Under the pieces are notes generated by a model. That model worked only from the letters and a program-made list of their open reading frames with translations. It made no database searches and was not told the DNA's origin. 35,458 bases of DNA, from the NCBI GenBank assembly GCA_965247705.1, contig CBDFHV010000022.1:1-35458 (forward strand). The letters are read 5' to 3'. Below are positions 25,138 to 33,427 of this stretch, in pieces. Position numbers and translations under genes: made by a program. Position 1 is the stretch's first letter. The number at the start of each line of letters is the position of its first letter. The stretch comes from CBDFHV01 sp965247705. Its GTDB lineage: Bacteria > Pseudomonadota > Alphaproteobacteria > Rhodospirillales > CAMCUA01.

Positions 25138-26115
25138 TTGACCGTATTCATCATCCGCCGGCTTCTGCAGAGCGTCTTCGTGGTGTGGGTGATGTCGTTG
25201 ATCGTCTTCTTCGGCGTCAATGTCATCGGCAACCCCGTGGACATTCTGGTGCCGCCGGACTGCGACCAGGCCTGCTACGACGCCGCCGTCGTATCCCTCG
25301 GCCTCGATAAGCCGATCTGGCAGCAGTACTTCATCTTCGTCGACAACGCCCTCGAAGGGAACATGGGGAAATCCTTCGTCCTCGGCGTATCGGCCATGGA
25401 CATGATCGTCCAGCGCATGCCGGCGACCCTGGAACTGGCCATGTGCGCCATGTTCATCGCTATCCTGATCGGCATCCCCCTTGGCATGTGGTCGGGCCTG
25501 AAGCCCGATAGCTTTTCCGGGCGCGTCATCATGGGGGGGTCCATCCTGGGCTTCAGCCTTCCCAGTTTCTGGGTCGGCATCATCCTCATCATGGTTTTCG
25601 CGGTCGAACTGGGCTTGCTGCCCACGACCGGTCGCGGCGAGACGGTGGACCTCTTGGGCGTACCGGTCAGCTTCCTCACCCTGGACGGGCTGTCGCACCT
25701 GATCCTGCCGTCCATCAACCTGGCCCTCTACAAGACCTCCATGGTGATCCGGCTGACCCGGGCCGGCATGCGCGAGGTCCTGCCGCTGGATTATGTGAAG
25801 TTCGCCCGGGCCAAGGGCCTGCGGGAAAAGCGGGTGATCTTCAGCCACGTCACGAAGAACATCATGATCCCGGTGGTCACCGTGCTGGGCCTGGAGCTGG
25901 GCAACGTCATCGCCTTCGCGGTGGTGACCGAGACGATCTTCGCCTGGCCCGGCATGGGCAAGCTGATCATCGATTCCATCGAGGTTCTCGACCGGCCGAT
26001 TATCGTCGCCTACCTGATGATCATCGTCTTCATGTTCATCATCATCAACCTGGTGGTTGATTTGTTGTATTCCGTGCTCGATCCCCGGGTACGCCTGGCG
26101 AGGATACAGGCATGA
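25138..26115 (+). CDS. Second Dpp-type ABC importer permease, DppB/OppB type (325 aa)
   Basis: Inner-membrane permease of a second peptide-type importer. It starts at TTG 25138 with GGGAGG nine nt upstream; a GTG at 25131 is out of frame. The N-terminus FIIRRLLQSVFVVWVMSLIV is a typical first helix. A periplasmic loop carries an unusual Cys pair (PPDCDQACYD, about 40-49). The EAA loop reads KFARAKGLREKRVIFSHVTKN and the C-terminus YSVLDPRVRL is diagnostic of DppB. Its TGA overlaps the next permease's ATG by 4 bp. It is only moderately similar to the permease at 9961-10902, so this is a separate system and not a copy. Confidence 0.94.
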   Translation: MTVFIIRRLLQSVFVVWVMSLIVFFGVNVIGNPVDILVPPDCDQACYDAAVVSLGLDKPIWQQYFIFVDNALEGNMGKSFVLGVSAMDMIVQRMPATLELAMCAMFIAILIGIPLGMWSGLKPDSFSGRVIMGGSILGFSLPSFWVGIILIMVFAVELGLLPTTGRGETVDLLGVPVSFLTLDGLSHLILPSINLALYKTSMVIRLTRAGMREVLPLDYVKFARAKGLREKRVIFSHVTKNIMIPVVTVLGLELGNVIAFAVVTETIFAWPGMGKLIIDSIEVLDRPIIVAYLMIIVFMFIIINLVVDLLYSVLDPRVRLARIQA

Positions 26116-27038
26116 CCACGACCGCATCGGAGACGCCGGTGACATCCATTGCCGCGACGGCGGCGGTGGAGACCCCGTTCCGCCGCTTTCTCTCCGACTT
26201 CGCGGAAAGCAAGCTGGCCATGATCGGGTTTTTTACCTTCGTGGTCGTTCTGATTATCGCCGTGACCGCGCCGTGGATCTCGCCCACTAATCCCTACGAC
26301 CTGGCGACGATCGACATCCTCGACAACCGGCTGCCGCCGGGCTCCATGGCCTACACGGGCAAGACCTACTATCTGGGCACCGACGGCCAGGGCCGGGACA
26401 TGCTGAGCGCCATCTTCTACGGATTGCGGACCAGCCTGATCGTCGGCGTCATGAGCGGCGTGATCGCCCTTTGCTTCGGCATGTCCATCGGCCTGACCGC
26501 CGCCTACTTCGGCGGCAAGGTGGACACCATCATCATGCGGATCGTCGACCTGCAGCTGGGCTTTCCGACGATCCTGGTGGCGCTCATTCTGCTCGCCGTC
26601 CTCGGCCAGGGGGTGGACAAGGTGATCGTCGCCCTGGTCGTGGTGCAGTGGGCCTACTATTGCCGGACGGTGCGGGCGAGCGCGCTCGTCGAACGCCGCC
26701 GCGAGTACATGGAAGCCGCCGATTGCCTGGCCCTCAGCCATCGGCGGATCGTCTTCAAGCACCTTCTGCCCAATTGCATGCCACCGCTGATCGTGGTCGG
26801 CACGGTGCAGGTTGCTCACTCCATCGCCCTGGAGGCGACGTTGTCGTTCCTTGGCCTGGGCCTGCCGCCGACCGAGCCGTCCCTGGGCCTCTTAATCGCC
26901 AACGGCTTCGACTACATGCTGAGCGGCCGCTACTGGATCAGCTTCTTCCCCGGCATCGCCCTGCTGATCACCATCGTCAGCATCAACCTGATGGGCGATC
27001 AGCTGCGCGAAGTGCTGAACCCGCGCCTGCAGAAGTAA
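26112..27038 (+). CDS. Second Dpp-type ABC importer permease, DppC/OppC type (308 aa)
   Basis: Partner permease of the gene just upstream, coupled by an ATGA overlap. It has a cytoplasmic N-terminal tail of about 35 residues, a first helix MIGFFTFVVVLIIAVTAPWI, the diagnostic YLGTDGQGRDMLS loop, an EAA loop (AADCLALSHRRIVFKHLLPN) and the typical C-terminus NLMGDQLREVLNPRLQK. In most Dpp operons the two ATPase genes would follow directly. Here the coding sequence stops and 490 bp of non-coding, increasingly AT-rich DNA leads into the IS island. The missing ATPases may be elsewhere, shared with the first importer, or lost. Confidence 0.94.
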   Translation: MTTTASETPVTSIAATAAVETPFRRFLSDFAESKLAMIGFFTFVVVLIIAVTAPWISPTNPYDLATIDILDNRLPPGSMAYTGKTYYLGTDGQGRDMLSAIFYGLRTSLIVGVMSGVIALCFGMSIGLTAAYFGGKVDTIIMRIVDLQLGFPTILVALILLAVLGQGVDKVIVALVVVQWAYYCRTVRASALVERRREYMEAADCLALSHRRIVFKHLLPNCMPPLIVVGTVQVAHSIALEATLSFLGLGLPPTEPSLGLLIANGFDYMLSGRYWISFFPGIALLITIVSINLMGDQLREVLNPRLQK

Positions 27039-27526
27039 CACCCGTGCCTATCTGGCTAATGCGGACACCCACTACATTTGGATTGAACGGGGCGCCATGC
27101 CGACACCGCCCAATCGGCCGGTCATGACCCCTAACGGAAGACCGCGTCCGCGCTGAAAAGGTCTGCTTGCAGGCCATATCGGAAGTCGTTCGTAGTGTGC
27201 TGAACTTCGCTTCATAGACGGGAATGGACCGGAACGCTTTCACAAAATACGACCTATGCGTGTTCAACTCTTTTAGATGAGATCGTTGAGCAGTGCCTTT
27301 GCTTCCTTCAGATCGGTGGCGTCGTACCCCTCGATGTCCATGGCTAATATGTCGTGGGTTTTGGTGTTTACCAACCATCGCATACTGCACCAGCAGCAAG
27401 CGACATAACGTTAAACTCAGGGCGGGCCAGAGCCTACTATGCAAAAAAACTCATCAGTCACATTAATTTTGATCCCGAACACGTTCTGAAATCTGTTGTA
27501 ACATTTCAAAAATAGTCGATATTTCT
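27039..27526. other. Non-coding junction between catabolic region and IS island
   Basis: 488 bp without a complete gene. It contains the small reading-frame remnant at 27273-27383. From about 27440 the sequence turns AT-rich and runs into the C-terminal part of the split sulfotransferase gene. No terminator with a U-run is evident after the permease gene. Confidence 0.55.
27273..27383 (-). pseudogene. Short reading-frame remnant, C-terminal end of an unknown protein
   Basis: A 36-codon frame from ATG 27383 ends GYDATDLKEAKALLNDLI then TAA. It reads like a genuine C-terminal helix rather than random sequence and is reminiscent of the ends of TPR-containing adenylate-cyclase-like proteins, but that is only an impression. 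The frame is closed by a TAA about 13 codons further upstream. It has no clear ribosome-binding site. Probably debris from an earlier rearrangement. Confidence 0.35.
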
Positions 27527-27816
27527 CTAGTCAAAACTATATTTAAAATAATCGATATCCCTCTCGAAGTTTTTTTGAATCATTTTTCGACTTTTATCTG
27601 TATATAGCTTCTTATAAGAATCAGACAGGCTATCTGGATTTGAGTTTAATTTTAGCTTTTTCAGAATTACCCTCCCGCCTGACATAGATGCGATTTCCTC
27701 AATTCTGTCGTAGAATTCCTCTACTTTATAAAAATAATCGACAAGGACGTTTCCATCGTCATCTGTAATCCAATCTATCTGGTTCTTGTGCAGTGTTGGC
27801 CAAACGCAGGTGTCAC

Positions 27817-29559
27817 CCCGCCTTATTCACCCAAGGGGCCTGAAATGACTGGCGCGCGGCGGATTTTGACGTAAAATCAATGTGCTAGAAGGATTCACAA
27901 CAAACCTCCGCCGTGCGCCATGGGTGAAACGCTATCTCTGTTCGGTTCCTCGTTCAACAAGTCCCTTCGCATCGAATCCCGACCCGAGCGGCTGACCGGG
28001 GAACCGGGGGCCGTGCTCTTGCGCGAGATCATGGAGCGCACCCGGATCATCGAGTGGCTGACCGAGCGGTTGCACGATCCGCGCAAGGCCGATCGTGTCA
28101 CCTATCCCCTGGCCGATCTGCTGCGCACGGTTCTGCTTCTCTTTGGCCAGGGTTGGCACGACCAAGACGACGCCGACGCGCTCCGCCATGATGCGGGCCT
28201 ACGCCTGGCTGCAAGCGGTTCACGGGGTGTCACGCCGTTGTCCACCGAGGCGCACCTGGCCTCGCAACCCACGCTGTCGCGTCTGATCGCGCTTCTGAGC
28301 ACGCCGGAGGCCCGCACTGTGCTCCATGAGGCGATCACCGAGCTCGCGGGGCGGCGGTTCCGGGGCCTGCGCGGCGGTCACCGGCAGCGATATCTGACCA
28401 TCGACGTGGACAGCCTGCCGATCGAGGTCCACGGCCATCAACCCGGCTCGGCCTGGAACGGCCATTACCATCAGCGCATGTACCACCCTTTGGTGGCCAG
28501 CATCGCCGAAACCGGCGACCTTCTGGACGCTCGTTTACGGGAGGGCAACGCCCACACCGCCGAGGGGGCGCTGGACTTCATCCTTGATCTCGTGGACCGA
28601 GCCGAAGAGACGCTGTGCCAAGTCGCTCTGGTGCGCATCGACGCTGGGTTCCCCAGCGATCCCCTGCTGTCGGGCCTGGAGCGTCGCGGGACGCCCTATG
28701 TTGCCCGATTGCGGACCAACAAGGTCCTGGACCGCATGGCTCAGCCCTGTCTTGGACGGCCGCCGGGACGGCCTCCGGCAGAGCCGCGGACGTGGTTCCA
28801 CGAGATGACCTACCGGGCGAAGTCGTGGTCGAAAGAGCGCCGAGTGGTCCTGGTGGTGTTGGAACGGCCAGACCAATTTCTGGTTGATCACTTCTGGCTG
28901 ATCACCAGCCTTGATGCCGAGGCCGTGCCGGCGGCCGATCTCCTGGATCACTACCGCCAGCGCGGCCGTGCCGAGGCCCACATGGGCGAACTCATGGACG
29001 TGATGGACCCGGCGCTGTCGTCCGCGTCGCGAAGGAAGCGTCATTACCGGGGGCGCTGCCTGCCGGAGCGCGAGAGCACGGTCGATGCCTTCGCTCACAA
29101 CGAGGTCGTCCTGTTGCTCAACATCCTGGCCTATGAACTGGTTCATGCCGGGCGGTGCCTGATGGAGACTGCGACCGGCGAGGGGTGGAGCCTTCGCCGG
29201 TTCCGCGAGCGCGTTCTGCGCGCCGCCGCCCGGGTCGTCGTTTCCGGCCGACGCATCACCATGGTCATCGGGGAAACATTCGCCCGCTTCTGGCAACGGC
29301 TCTGGCCGCGCTTGGAACGCTTGCGATACGCCGACCCGTAACCCCGTCCAAGTCGGCCAGCTAGACTTCAAGCCACCGCCGGATCGCCGGTGGCGGTCCC
29401 GCTCGCCTCCACGGCGGCTTCTTCACGCCTTTCATGCCTCAAGTGGCTATCGCACAGCTGGGGAAGCACCCGTGACTCGCCAGCCGCGAATGACCCTGCA
29501 ACGAGACTCGCATCACATGCAGAAAAGTCTACGGCAAGGGGGTTGGTGAATAAGCCGGG
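27817..29559 (+). mobile_element. IS1380-family insertion sequence in the sulfotransferase gene (1743 bp)
   Basis: The left end reads CCCGCCTTATTCACC and the right end, complemented, CCCGGCTTATTCACC: 14 of 15 bases match. The element is flanked by a 5-bp direct repeat GTCAC (27812-27816 and 29560-29564). The boundary is confirmed independently, because excision restores the sulfotransferase frame. It contains one transposase gene on the plus strand and about 215 bp of non-coding sequence to the right, with a GCCACCG/CGGTGGC hairpin just after the transposase stop that may act as a terminator. Confidence 0.94.
27920..29341 (+). CDS. IS1380-family transposase (473 aa)
   Basis: DDE transposase of the IS1380 (DDE_Tnp_1_4) type. 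The first catalytic Asp is in YLTIDVDSLPIEVHG and the second probably in VRIDAGFPSD; the acidic residue near the end lies in RQRGRAEAHMGELMD. The N-terminal part includes QPTLSRLIALL, the counterpart of QPTLSRLE in the other IS1380 transposase here. It is complete with no frameshift. It is only distantly related to the transposase at 33566-34906, so the two IS1380 elements arrived separately. Confidence 0.92.
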   Translation: MGETLSLFGSSFNKSLRIESRPERLTGEPGAVLLREIMERTRIIEWLTERLHDPRKADRVTYPLADLLRTVLLLFGQGWHDQDDADALRHDAGLRLAASGSRGVTPLSTEAHLASQPTLSRLIALLSTPEARTVLHEAITELAGRRFRGLRGGHRQRYLTIDVDSLPIEVHGHQPGSAWNGHYHQRMYHPLVASIAETGDLLDARLREGNAHTAEGALDFILDLVDRAEETLCQVALVRIDAGFPSDPLLSGLERRGTPYVARLRTNKVLDRMAQPCLGRPPGRPPAEPRTWFHEMTYRAKSWSKERRVVLVVLERPDQFLVDHFWLITSLDAEAVPAADLLDHYRQRGRAEAHMGELMDVMDPALSSASRRKRHYRGRCLPERESTVDAFAHNEVVLLLNILAYELVHAGRCLMETATGEGWSLRRFRERVLRAAARVVVSGRRITMVIGETFARFWQRLWPRLERLRYADP

Positions 29560-30073
29560 GTCACTGGCAAAGATATGGCGCTCGCAGAACTGTTCGAATG
29601 ACATGACGCTGGCTACCCTGACACCCTCCTGTCGAAAAAACAGCGAGACAGCGCGAGCCCAGGGATTGCGTACACTGGCGAACTTGAAGAAGCTCTCGAA
29701 TGTTCGGTCCGCCCGTTCCGCCACGTCGGCGTTTGCCAGGACGTTTTGGGTTGGAAATGTGCTATTCTTTCCGAGTTGATTAAGCAATAAATATGTCCTC
29801 ATCAAATCGCGAATCTGAACGATGTTCAGATGGTTGGCCGCTACGAAGTATGGCCCTTCTGGTGTGAGCTGTATCCGGACGGTGGTCGATCCCGTTTTTG
29901 GAATAGCAACGAAAATGGACTCCTTCTCAAAATTGACTGCTTCATTCAGGCCTCTGATATTCTTTAACAAGTCAACCATTTGATGCGGACCCTTCTTCTG
30001 AAATTGTAAAAAAAATAGAGCATTGAAATTTGTTGCTGAATAGAAAGGCCAATCGTATGTCGACCAAATGGCG

Positions 30074-30168
30074 AGTGTTCCGTTCGAGACACTACGTTCC
30101 CAATGAACCGGCGCAAAATGCGACCTTCACACCCGCGCGCAGGAACCAAATGTTGGAATCGTAACACT
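30074..30168 (+). repeat. 95-bp MITE-like element, copy A (diverged)
   Basis: First of three units of the same length. Its ends read AGTGTTCCGTTCGAGA and ...ATCGTAACACT, forming an imperfect inverted repeat. It differs from copies B and C at about 15 positions. It joins copy B directly, sharing CTAG (30167-30170). Its left flank is GGCG and not CTAG. Confidence 0.85.
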
Positions 30169-30263
30169 AGTGTTCCGATCGAGACATTTCGTTCCCATTA
30201 AATCTACGCAAACTGCGACCTTCACCCCCGGGCTCAGGAACCAAATGTTAGAATCGCAACACT
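30169..30263 (+). repeat. 95-bp MITE-like element, copy B
   Basis: Terminal inverted repeats of about 26 bp with 20 matches: GTGTTCCGAT...ACATTTCGTTCC at the left against GTGTTGCGAT...ACATTTGGTTCC on the complement of the right end. CTAG lies at both edges (30167-30170 and 30262-30265). It has no coding capacity. It is identical to copy C except for one base (C at 30185, T in C at 35045). The IS5-family element entered at its right-hand CTAG. Confidence 0.9.
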
Positions 30264-31039
30264 AGGCCACATACCCGTAAAAGGGATTCCCAAGATTGTC
30301 GTTGCGTGATTTTCTTCGGCGACGAAGGGAAGGTGCATGATGACGAGATTGGATCTGACGGATTTCGAGTGGTCGGTGATCCAACCGTTGTTGCCGCAGA
30401 AGTTGCGGGGCGTGAAGCGGGTTGATGACCGACGGGTGCTGAATGGGATATTCTGGCGTCTGCGGACAGGTGCGCCGTGGGCTGACATTCCGCCACGCTA
30501 CGGGCCGTATACGACCTGCGTGAACCGCTTCAACCGGTGGCGCAAGGCGGGTGTATGGGACCGTCTTTTGGACGCTGTATCAGAGGCTTATGACGGCGAC
30601 ATCCAGATGATCGACGCCTCTTCCATCCGCGTTCGTCAGCATGCCGCGAACGGAAAAAAAACAAATCCGATCCCGTTGCATGGGCCGCTCGCGGGGTGGG
30701 TTGACGACCAAGATCCATGCCCTCGTCGACGCTATGGGGCGGCCCATCGCCTTGAAGCTCACCGAAGGCCAGGCCCATGACGGGCGGAGCGCCGAGGCTA
30801 TGTTCGACAGCGTACGGGCCGGGACCATTCTCCTGGCGGATCGGGCTTATGATTCCAACGCCCTTCGCGAGCGGCTTGCCGAACGCGGGGCGTGGGGCAA
30901 TATCCGCCCCATGCCCCATCGCATTGATCCGCCGGCCTTCAGCGGCTGGCTTTACAGGCAGCGCAATGCCGTCGAGCGTTTCTTTAAGACGCTCGAACAC
31001 TTCCGCGCCGTCGCTACACGCTATGACAAACGAGATGAC

Positions 31040-32270
31040 TGTGCTGAGACGGTAATCACCTGACATTTTGGCCCGCTGAGAGGCGTGGCCATGCCGCCCC
31101 TGGGGGGTTGTAGGATGGAGTTGACGCTTCATCGCAACCCGCACCAGGAGAGACGACATGACCACGAAGGATAAAGTAGCACGACGCAAGCTATCGATGC
31201 TCGAGCTGGCCATCGAGATGAACAACGTCTCCAAGGCCTGCCGGATCATGGGCTACAGCCGCCAGCAGTTCTACGAGATCCGGCGCAACTTCCAGATTTA
31301 TGGCGCGGAAGGGCTTATCGACCGGCTGCCCGGCGCCCGCGGCCCGCATCCCAACCGGGTTTCCGAGGCGGTCGAGAAAGCGGTGCTCGATCATGCCCTG
31401 GAGCACCCCGGCCACGGTCCCTTGCGGGTGGCGCAGGAATTGGCGCTGAAGGGCATCCAGGTTTCGTCCGGCGGCGTTCGCGGTGTCTGGAGCCGGCACG
31501 ATCTGTTGACCAAGCACGATCGCCTGCTGCGCCTTGAGAAGCACGTCGGCGGGTGCAAGATCGAACTCAGCGACGAGCAGATCCGGCTGCTGGAACGGTT
31601 CAGCCCCGAGTTCCGCGAGCGCCATATCGAGACCCACCACACCGGTGACCTGGTGGCCGTGGACACCTTTTTCGTCGGCCATCTGAAGGGAGTCGGCAAG
31701 ATCTACCTGCAAAGCGTCATCGATTGCTTCAGCCGCTATGCCTGGGGAAGACTTTACACGTCCAAACTGCCGCTGACCGCCGTGCACGTGATGAACAACG
31801 ACGTGCTGCCGACCTTCGAGGCCCACGACGCGGGGATCACCACGGTGCTGTCGGACAATGGCCGGGAATTCTGCGGCCGCCCGGATCGCCATCCCTATGA
31901 GCTGTTCCTGCAACTGGAGGAGATCGAGCACCGCACGACCAAGGTCCGGCGGCCGCAGTCGAACGGTTATGTCGAAAGGCTGCACCGCACCCTGCTCGAC
32001 GAGCACTTCCGCGTCATGGGGCGCAAGAAGTTCTACGAGTCCGTCGACGAGATGCAGGCCGATCTCGACACCTACCTGGTCGGCTACAACACCCGACGGC
32101 CGCACCAGGGTCGCGGCATGAACGGTCGCACGCCGGCCAGGGCATTCAAGGACGGATTGCCGAAAAAGGAGACGCCGACCAAGATGAAGAAGGCAAAAGC
32201 CGCTTAATCACCCCCCCCGCGTGCGCGCGGATACGGGGCGGTAGTGTCAGGTGAATACCCTATCTGTACA
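31040..32270 (+). mobile_element. IS481-family element nested in the IS5 transposase (1231 bp)
   Basis: Its ends are imperfect inverted repeats: TGTGCTGAGACGGTAATCAC and, complemented from the right, TGTACAGATAGGGTATTCAC, each followed by CTGACA. Flanking bases are GAC on both sides (31037-31039 and 33356-33358, the latter beyond the IS1595 copy). Joining them restores the IS5 transposase frame. A 3-bp duplication is short for this family, so the exact edge could be off by a base or two. A run of nine C follows the transposase gene. Confidence 0.88.
31158..32207 (+). CDS. IS481-family transposase (349 aa)
   Basis: Complete transposase with an N-terminal helix-turn-helix (NNVSKACRIMGYSRQQFYEI, about 22-41) and an rve-type catalytic core. 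The DDE residues are Asp169 in LVAVDTFFVG, Asp233 in VLSDNGREF and Glu273 in SNGYVERLHRTL. The C-terminal LVGYNTRRPHQGRGMNGRTP is typical of IS481. The start ATG at 31158 is preceded by CAGGAGAG at good spacing. Nothing in the protein is broken, so this copy may be active even though its right terminus now adjoins IS1595. Confidence 0.95.
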   Translation: MTTKDKVARRKLSMLELAIEMNNVSKACRIMGYSRQQFYEIRRNFQIYGAEGLIDRLPGARGPHPNRVSEAVEKAVLDHALEHPGHGPLRVAQELALKGIQVSSGGVRGVWSRHDLLTKHDRLLRLEKHVGGCKIELSDEQIRLLERFSPEFRERHIETHHTGDLVAVDTFFVGHLKGVGKIYLQSVIDCFSRYAWGRLYTSKLPLTAVHVMNNDVLPTFEAHDAGITTVLSDNGREFCGRPDRHPYELFLQLEEIEHRTTKVRRPQSNGYVERLHRTLLDEHFRVMGRKKFYESVDEMQADLDTYLVGYNTRRPHQGRGMNGRTPARAFKDGLPKKETPTKMKKAKAA

Positions 32271-32271
32271 G

Positions 32272-33348
32272 CGTCCCTATCCGGTTAAAACAGGATCGAC
32301 CTAAATGTTCTTGTTATGTTCACGTAGAGGATGTAGGCTGATCGCATTGTCTCGGGCTTTTGGAGGGCGGTGCGATGGGCAGGATGTTGGCGTTTCAAGA
32401 ACGGCACGGATCGGAAGCGGCCTGCATCGAGGCGCTGGCCCGGCTGCGCTGGCCGCAGGGCTATGTCTGTGCCCGCTGCGGCGAACGGCGGAGCTACCGA
32501 ATGACGGCGCGGCCCAGGATCTTCGAATGCGCCCGTTGCGGTCATCAGGAATCGGTGACGGCGGGGACGATCTTCCACCGCACCCGCACGCCGCTCCGCA
32601 AATGGTTCCTGGCGGCGTGGTGGATGGCGCGCGACAAGCGTGGGGTCTCGGCCCTTTTGCTGTCCCGCGAGTTGGATCTGCGCTACGAGACAGCGTGGCT
32701 GATGGCTCATAAGCTGCGTCATGCCCTGACGGAGCGCTCGGAATTTCCGCTCGAGGGCTTGGTCGAGGTCGACGAGAGTTATTATGGCGGGCGCGGCAAG
32801 CCGGAGAGCCGGGGCCGGGGCCTTTCCAACCCGAACAAGAGCCTGTTGGTGATGGCCGTCGAGAAGCGGCCGGTCGGGCCGGGCAAGGGCATCAAGGGAA
32901 GCGGCTTCGTCGCCGGCCGGGCGCGGCTCGCCATCCTCCCGGCGGCCACCGCCCGCGAGCTGGGCGGCTTCGTGCGCGCCTCGGTCAGGCCCGGAAGCCG
33001 CCTCGCCAGCGACGCCTTCAAGGGGTACGCCGGACTCCGCGACACCTATCGCCACCACCCCGTCGTGCAAGGCGAAGGCAAGAATGCCGAGCGCTTGATG
33101 CCGGTCGTCCATGTCCTGTTTTCCAACGTGAAGACCTGGCTCAACGGCACCTATCACGGTGTCGGCGCCAAGCACCTGCCGCGCTATGCCCGGGAATGGA
33201 GCTACCGCTTCAACCGCCGCACACGCATCACCGATCTGGCCGACTTCGTCCTCCGCCGCGCCATGGACCAACCCACCATCACCTACAAGGAGCTGGTCGA
33301 CAGTCTTCAACCGCAGGGTGCGCTACCTGCTTTAACCGGATAGGGACG
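32272..33348 (+). mobile_element. IS1595-family insertion sequence, copy 2 (1077 bp)
   Basis: Same element as at 13897-14973, with a single base difference (A at 32299). The 8-bp target duplication is CTGTACAG (32264-32271 and 33349-33356), itself a palindrome. That target consists of the last bases of the IS481 right inverted repeat plus one flanking G, so the insertion happened exactly at the IS481 end. It is oriented the same way as copy 1, placing the intervening 17.3 kb between direct repeats. Confidence 0.97.
32375..33343 (+). CDS. IS1595-family (ISXO2-like) transposase, copy 2
   Basis: Identical in protein sequence to the transposase at 14000-14968: 322 residues, a zinc ribbon with two CARC pairs and the ISXO2-like catalytic domain. 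The start ATG at 32375 follows GGAGG by eight nt. Complete conservation between two copies in unrelated surroundings argues for very recent movement. Confidence 0.97.
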   Translation: MGRMLAFQERHGSEAACIEALARLRWPQGYVCARCGERRSYRMTARPRIFECARCGHQESVTAGTIFHRTRTPLRKWFLAAWWMARDKRGVSALLLSRELDLRYETAWLMAHKLRHALTERSEFPLEGLVEVDESYYGGRGKPESRGRGLSNPNKSLLVMAVEKRPVGPGKGIKGSGFVAGRARLAILPAATARELGGFVRASVRPGSRLASDAFKGYAGLRDTYRHHPVVQGEGKNAERLMPVVHVLFSNVKTWLNGTYHGVGAKHLPRYAREWSYRFNRRTRITDLADFVLRRAMDQPTITYKELVDSLQPQGALPALTG

Positions 33349-33427
33349 CTGTACAGACAACTATCTCGCTTCAATCAAACTCGCTTCACTGCGAATATGG
33401 CTGCGATCTAATGAGTCGGTGACCTAG

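Larger units (their letters stand above)
27527..29979 (-). pseudogene. Sulfotransferase gene split by an IS1380-family element
   Basis: Both halves of one sulfotransferase gene flank the IS at 27817-29559. The N-terminal half (29979-29560, 140 codons) carries the PAPS 5'-phosphosulfate loop (FVAIPKTGSTT, 23-33) and the 3'-phosphate motif (FASVRNPWARAVS, 100-112). The C-terminal half (27811-27527, 94 residues plus TAG) starts TCVWPTLHKNQIDW and ends DIDYFKYSFD, typical of Sulfotransfer_2 proteins. Removing the IS and one copy of the 5-bp duplication joins them in frame through ...FASD-TCVWP... into a protein of 234 residues, a normal length. As it stands, translation of the N-terminal half runs into IS sequence, giving a 203-residue product without the C-terminal region. 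The gene is markedly AT-richer than the catabolic region, so it was probably acquired by transfer. Family members sulfate surface polysaccharides or small molecules. Confidence 0.9.
29980..30336. other. AT-rich leader of the sulfotransferase gene plus MITE copies, no gene
   Basis: The first 94 bp are the upstream region of the sulfotransferase gene on the minus strand, with AAGG about 12 nt before its ATG and AT-rich sequence that could hold a promoter. The remainder consists of two 95-bp repeat units (30074-30168 and 30169-30263) and the left end of the IS5-family element. Confidence 0.7.
30265..33424 (+). mobile_element. IS5-family element (IS427-like), interrupted by IS481 and IS1595
   Basis: The ends are GGCCACATACCCGT and, complemented, GGTCACCGACTCAT, flanked by the dinucleotide TA within CTAG (30263-30264 and 33425-33426). 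Element sequence is 30265-31039 plus 33359-33424. With the nested insertions and their target duplications removed it measures 841 bp, normal for the group. The insertion site is the CTAG joint between MITE copies B and C. It can no longer move by its own transposase because the gene is broken. Confidence 0.88.
30337..33427 (+). pseudogene. IS5-family transposase, two-frame and split by nested insertions
   Basis: orfA (30337-30780) begins MMTRLDLTDFEWSVIQPLLP and includes the first catalytic Asp (MIDASSIRVRQH). orfB (from about 30641) continues GRSRGGLTTKIHALVDAMG, with the second Asp in ILLADRAYDSN and the Glu in RNAVERFFKTLEHF. The switch needs a +1 shift at a run of eight A (30654-30661), consistent with the two-frame organisation known in IS427-like elements. 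At 31039 the frame is cut by the IS481 element after ...YDKRDD. The missing end (NYLASIKLASLRIWLRSN, then ESVT and TAG) is found at 33359-33427. The TAG stop is partly supplied by the duplicated TA target. The gene is inactive. Confidence 0.9.

Noticed and set aside
30074..30263. Tandem repeats considered as a CRISPR array
   Set aside because: The units are 95 bp with internal inverted repeats and no unique spacers between them, and there are no cas genes. They fit MITE-like elements.
13897..33348. A composite transposon that arrived as a single unit
   Set aside because: The outer target sequences of the two IS1595 copies differ (CTAGCTAA and CTGTACAG), and each copy has its own matching pair, so they inserted independently.
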